Assembly: GCA_023935145.1 (NCBI GenBank)
Contig: CM043704.1
Coordinates: 98,016,873-98,080,872 of the forward strand
Reading direction: 5' to 3'
Origin: Bretschneidera sinensis
Lineage: Eukaryota; Streptophyta; Magnoliopsida; Brassicales; Akaniaceae
DNA length: 64,000 nt
Shown: positions 59,315 through 64,000 of the stretch, one piece after another
Layout of the letters: every line of letters starts with the position of its first letter
Position numbering within the stretch: the stretch's first letter is position 1
Notes under the pieces: model-generated
What the model saw: only the letters and a program-made list of their open reading frames with translations
Told to the model about the DNA's origin: nothing
Databases searched by the model: none
Translations under genes and position numbers: made by a program

Positions 59315-61947
59315 AATATGCAAGTAATCATATTGTTTCTTAATAATGTGGTAAATCATCAATTAAAATAATCCAAAAAGTTACAACATCTTGCCAAATT
59401 ATCGACAATTTTTAACTTCATTTCTTCAATATATCAGTTCATTTGGCTCATATTTTAACAAAAGACTCATTATTTGAAAATTAGTTGTTTAAACAACTAG
59501 CCAGATGCGGTAAACAAAGCGCACAAATTGATAATGGAGGTTGGTAATAGTATCGCTGCAGGGAAGGAATGTAATTCTGGTCTTTTTGGGCTGTAGCTTA
59601 ACGGTTGTTTGCAGGGGTTATATGTTTTGTAATTTTTGGCATGTTGAGTTGCGCTAAGATTACAAAAGTGTTGCATAAGTTTTTGTTTCACATCTGCCCA
59701 AAGATTCTACATGTTTTGAATCTGTTGATAATTGTAGCAAACCTTGAATTAGTCAAAGATAATTAAGTTGATTATCAAGCACTTTTTATGATCATTTTTT
59801 TATGGGAGGGCAATAAAATGATGAAGAAAATATCAAAAACAATATGAAAGGATTGATGAGTTTTATTTTTGAACATTCTAGCATAAAAAAAAAACTAACA
59901 AAAACTCCAACAGGCAAGGAGAAATGTTTTCTCCTCAATTCTCTTTGCAATTTACATTATTTTCCTGGTAAATCATTGATATGATCTTCACAAGATTCCA
60001 ATGCATCATCACTTTAATTGTCACTCTTTTATTGGTCCACATATAGTATGCTGATTTCCTCGCCGAAGCACCAAACTCATGGAAATGAAGCTTAAAATTT
60101 AGTTATGGATGATGTTTTATTGGCAATAACACATAAACTCTAATGTGTTATTTTTTTGGCTTGATGAGGTCTACTTCTTGAGGTCTTCATCGGCATCTTC
60201 AAAGCATAATTCTTAAGCACAATTACATAAAAAATTTAGATATGAATTGGACTCACTATCAAAAGTTTCATAAGTATTCCTTCAAAGTACAAGAATTTAG
60301 CGAGCTACTTCTACGAATATCTAATTAAGCGATAATTTTAACTCTACTCTTCATCTTTTTCTTTTATTTAACTACATTTGCTTTCATTGTTAATTTTAAC
60401 TTTTCATAAATACCTATATGCTGTATTCCTCAATATATATACACGTATATAGAAATAAAATGTTTAGAAAAGAAATATTTGAAATATGAAAAGTGTTGAT
60501 GCTGAAAAACGAAAGACTTCTCTATGTCAGTTTTAGACGTCAGTTGAGACTGTTTTTACGTCAGTTAGGTACCTCGTATCCTAAATGGAAAAAGGTGGTG
60601 GGCTCCAGATAAAGTTACTATTTTTCCCTAGGGTAATATTTGGGGAATTAGGCTCTTTCATAGGATAGGTCGCCTACTCTCTTTGTGGTGTGAGTAAAAG
60701 AAAAGCTTAGGATGTGTTTGGTTTTAAAAAACAACATCATTTTTCATTTTTCATTTTTCATTTTCCATTTTCATAGAAAATAGAAAATAGAAAACAAACT
60801 AAAAACATGCTTGGTGGTTAAAAACAAAAAAACATTTTGCAGAAATACAAGATAGAAAATGGCTTCATTTTAAAGAAAAAAAAAGATTTTCACTGTTTTA
60901 AGCCAAAACACGAAAAATGATGAAAAGACATTTTCTAAATTACGTCTACAAGCAACAAGGGCATCTCATTTCGATGGGTTTCGGTTTTCTCAATTTTAAG
61001 AGGAAACTTAGAATCAAATTAAGCTCATCTTAACCTTTCAATTGTTTTTGGATGGACAAAATTTTACCACCAAATAAAATAATATCATGTTATTAATAAT
61101 ATATTTTATTAGATTCTTAAAAAATGATATGTCATTATTTTTATTTGGTGACAAAATTTTATCTATTTAAAAATAATTAAAAAATTAAAATAAATTTAAC
61201 TTAAGTTTAAAATTTTCACTCAAAATTAAAATTAAAAAAACCTAAAAACATTTGAAGTTATGAAAAAAGTCAATATGGCGTCACTATCACTATTATAAAA
61301 ATAATTCTTTTTTTCCCTCGAAACGCACCTCACACCATCTCTCTCTCAACTGCAAAAAGAGAAAAATGACTTTTATTCCATCATTTGACCATTCCATGCT
61401 CCTTCATGAGCACTCTCACTCTTGAGGTAGCCTGTTTCCGCCCCCTTGGTGGCCTTTTAAAGTGCACTTTGAATATGTGTTTCTTCAATAGTGAGTAATG
61501 GAAACAAGGCACTGCCTTGTATAACATATCAAGAAATTCTCCATAAAATGTCTACAGCTTGTTAATTACTAGATCTCCTCTCTTTCGTTGGTGAGTTTCA
61601 TTCGCAGTTGGAATCAAGATTCGGTTTTTGTGTTCATTTCCCTTGAAGATTGCATAAAAGGGGTTTTCTCTTTCGCACTTATCTCTCTTAGATCCGATTA
61701 CATGTTTTTAGACTTTAAATTACTTTTGGTTATACGGAATTAAGGTTTGAAGTTGGAATTGAAGTGGAATCGTATTTTTTTCAATATAAAAATGATTGAA
61801 AAAAATCATAATTCTACCTTAACTTTAATTCCAAATCTCAATTCCGTATATCAAACTTATCGTTAGAGTAATTCTCACGGAATTCTCATTTGCATAGTTA
61901 TAACAAAGAGTTTAAAGAATCGACAAGGAATTGGGTTTGGGTAGATG
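59315..61947. other. Unit 3 left part, no clear gene
   Basis: As in units 1 and 2; a short tandem tttcatttttca expansion near 60740-60760 is unique to this unit. Confidence 0.5.
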
Positions 61948-61950
61948 ATT
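61948..61950. other. CACTA empty site
   Basis: The sequence gtagATTgtagtatg carries a single ATT where units 1 and 2 have ATT-CACTA-ATT. The flanks on both sides align without extra bases, so this is an unoccupied target, not an excision footprint. Confidence 0.93.
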
Positions 61951-63209
61951 GTAGTATGAACTTTATTAGTAAAAGTCATTATTATATTATTTAATAAAAA
62001 AATTAGTTGATTATTTAATTAAATTTTACCAACAGGAGTCGTGTTGTTTGATTGACTAAAAAAGCCTTGGGCTTGTGAAACTTCTATATGCATACAATAC
62101 TGAAAAAATGTTGAAATTTTATGTCATTGAAATAATAATTGGAAAAATAAAAAATAGTTATTCACAGTGATTATATTAAATGAATATGAAGTTTCTACAA
62201 TTTCTATATACTGGTGGGCGGGTAGGGATTAGAGGACAGTGCTCCCGAAACTTTTAGGCCATGTACATGAGTGGAGTCTGGTTTTTTGCTTGGTGGTTTG
62301 GGTTTGAGCCAATGAATAGTCTTGGTTTTGCAGTATGGCGGAAACCCTAATTAAGACGTCTTAAGTTGCTTATAAATACTCTCTATGTATTGAGGTAACG
62401 AGATATTTGTGAGGTTGATAAGAGTGAAACTTCTGGCAGGACGTTGCTCTATTCTAAGGTGAACCTGGGTAAATCTTGTCGTGTTTTCTTTTTGTTTATA
62501 ATTTGTGTGATTGGCAGGTCTCGAATCGTTCACGTAAAACTAATGGATATTAAAGTGAGAGATTAGATGAAAATTTATTAGTAAATTGATAGGTCGTCTC
62601 TTTTCTATCTCATTTCACTTTGCAATTCTTTTCAATTTGGAGGATTGTAATTACATGTAAGAGAAAAATATCAATCTATTTAGTTTTTTTTTTCCTTACT
62701 GTTTTCTTTTATTAAAAAAAAAAAAAAAAAGTTCATTCCACGTGCTTTTCTTGACTCTTAGTTTTTTTCCTCACTTTTATCTTCTACACGCCCTACTTAA
62801 GTATCATTTGATCTTGTTGGCACCTCTTGAGATTAGCGGAGCTTTCATCCCTAGAGGATGGTTAGGAATCAATTTACTCATATATGTATAGTATAACACA
62901 TTTGAAAAAAATGTATATATATATCCACGTCTCAAATCGATAATGTAATGAGAATGTTTATATGTAAAGCTTACTAATCTTAACTAAAAGCAATTTCGGC
63001 TAGCACTTTTGCATAATAGGCTCATATATATATATATATTGCTATGGATTCTTGCATATGATAATATCAAGGAACATGCCTAAACAGACTATAGTACTTT
63101 AAAAGGTTTGTTATTGTATAGGCAATGGGCGTGAATTGAGATGTTCATTCAGTGATGAATAGCAGTTACCTTTGTGTTGGTAATTTCTTTCTTTCTTTCA
63201 ATGGTTAAG
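61951..63209. other. Unit 3 right part, first segment
   Basis: LTR-like remnant at 62290-62565 (AAACCCTAA 62342-62350, TATAAATA 62371-62378) and short TA repeats; no coding signal. Confidence 0.45.
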
Positions 63210-63946
63210 TTAGTGCTCCTCAAAGCCTTCTGCCCCAGTAATGTGTCTTAATTTCTCAGGGTAGACTTGCAGTACTTTCTAGCAAGGTTCACATGGTAAT
63301 TAAGAAAAAGATCAGTATGTCAATCTGAATTTTGGTTCAAACCAAATCCAGATGTGGAAAGAGAGGAGAGAACTATGATCATGATCAGTTTAACCTTGAA
63401 AATCAAAGCACCATGACATTGTGTTTAGTGAAATCATGTTTTTTCAACAGTAAAATTGTTGAAAAACACCATAATTTCAATCAAATTCTATATTCAAAAC
63501 CCAATTCCATACAACCAAACACAATATAATTATAATTTTCATAATCGTCCAAATTGAGGGTTAACTAAATCTAATATGTGCAGTATCCCTCATTGTTGCT
63601 TTCAGTATTTCTGGGATAAAACAATATAAACGATGCTTGAGAATGTATTTATACATACTACCAGTGAAGTGATAAACATACTACCAATGAAGGCCAAGAA
63701 AATAGAAAGTACAGCACTTAGAATACTGAAAGAATGGTTTTACACTATTAGTTTAATTTTGTATTGCCTTCAAATGCTTATCTTTTCATGCAATCAAACA
63801 CCTGTTAATTTTATTAATTACAAACTGTACATCACAACTGCATGAGGTTTTAATTTATTTATATTAATAAATACTTATTAAAGAAAATTAATGTGAGTGC
63901 AAAATTACCGTTGAGTATACCTGTATGCATTTGAATTTGATGGAAA
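63210..63946 (-). other. Candidate mini-exons, unit 3
   Basis: Blocks 63946-63921, 63725-63685 and 63265-63210 keep the splice-like edges. Differences in the favoured frame: Leu to Phe in the first block, a silent Ser change in the hydrophobic segment, and Ile to Thr in the last (RHITGAEGFEEH); the TAA is kept. Confidence 0.3.
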
Positions 63947-64000
63947 CTGTAGAACAAAAAAAAATGGAGTATTACATACTTTTTAAATATAACATATTAG

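Larger units (their letters stand above)
59315..64000. repeat. Tandem array unit 3 (partial, no CACTA)
   Basis: Collinear with 37119-39741 and then directly with 56468 onward, without the transposon. It is visibly more diverged from units 1 and 2 than they are from each other, especially 60470-61950. It is cut by the window end just before the position of the Asp-rich ORF. Confidence 0.95.

Overview
This is a window of a plant nuclear genome, most likely a eudicot. It is AT-rich, with no dense gene packing and no bacterial-type operons. Almost everything recognisable is a plant transposable element: two Ty1-copia LTR retrotransposons, a CACTA (En/Spm) DNA transposon present twice, and an L1-type LINE present twice. 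All of their coding strands lie on the minus strand. Species cannot be named from the sequence.

Left arm (1-15488): three 3'-terminal exons of a chloroplast-type aldo/keto reductase (At1g06690-like) lie on the minus strand (9027-8944, 8866-8804, 1882-1695). Exons A (9027-8944) and C (1882-1695) are frameshifted, so this is a pseudogene. Its last intron holds a 5.3-kb copia element (Copia-1, 1963-7298, TSD ATGAT) and a Tourist-like MITE (7887-8253). Further right is a second copia element (Copia-2, 9915-14986, TSD ATAAG), followed by a CT/C/A microsatellite.

Right arm (15489-64000): a tandem array of three units. The basic unit is about 5.5 kb. Units 1 (15489-37118) and 2 (37119-59314) each carry a 16-17 kb CACTA element at exactly the same position (18108-34258 and 39742-56467). 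Unit 3 (59315 to the window end) has the intact empty site at 61948-61950. The element is flanked by the 3-bp duplication ATT and has CACTACAAGA termini, palindromic subterminal repeats, a TNP2-type transposase gene and a TNP1/Transposase_24-type gene. A 5'-truncated LINE of about 5 kb lies inside the TNP1-type gene. A C-terminal piece of an L-type lectin receptor kinase gene has been captured near the right end. The simplest history is: tandem copies of the 5.5-kb unit; CACTA (with or later joined by the LINE) enters one unit; then the filled unit duplicates as a ~22-kb block.

Host content of the repeated unit is thin. There is a 49-codon Asp-rich ORF with its own TATA box on the minus strand, three mini-exon-like blocks conserved in all three copies, and a copia-LTR-like remnant. 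All TE coding regions carry stops, frameshifts or deletions, so nothing here looks autonomous. Different lesions in the two CACTA copies show that part of the decay followed the duplication.
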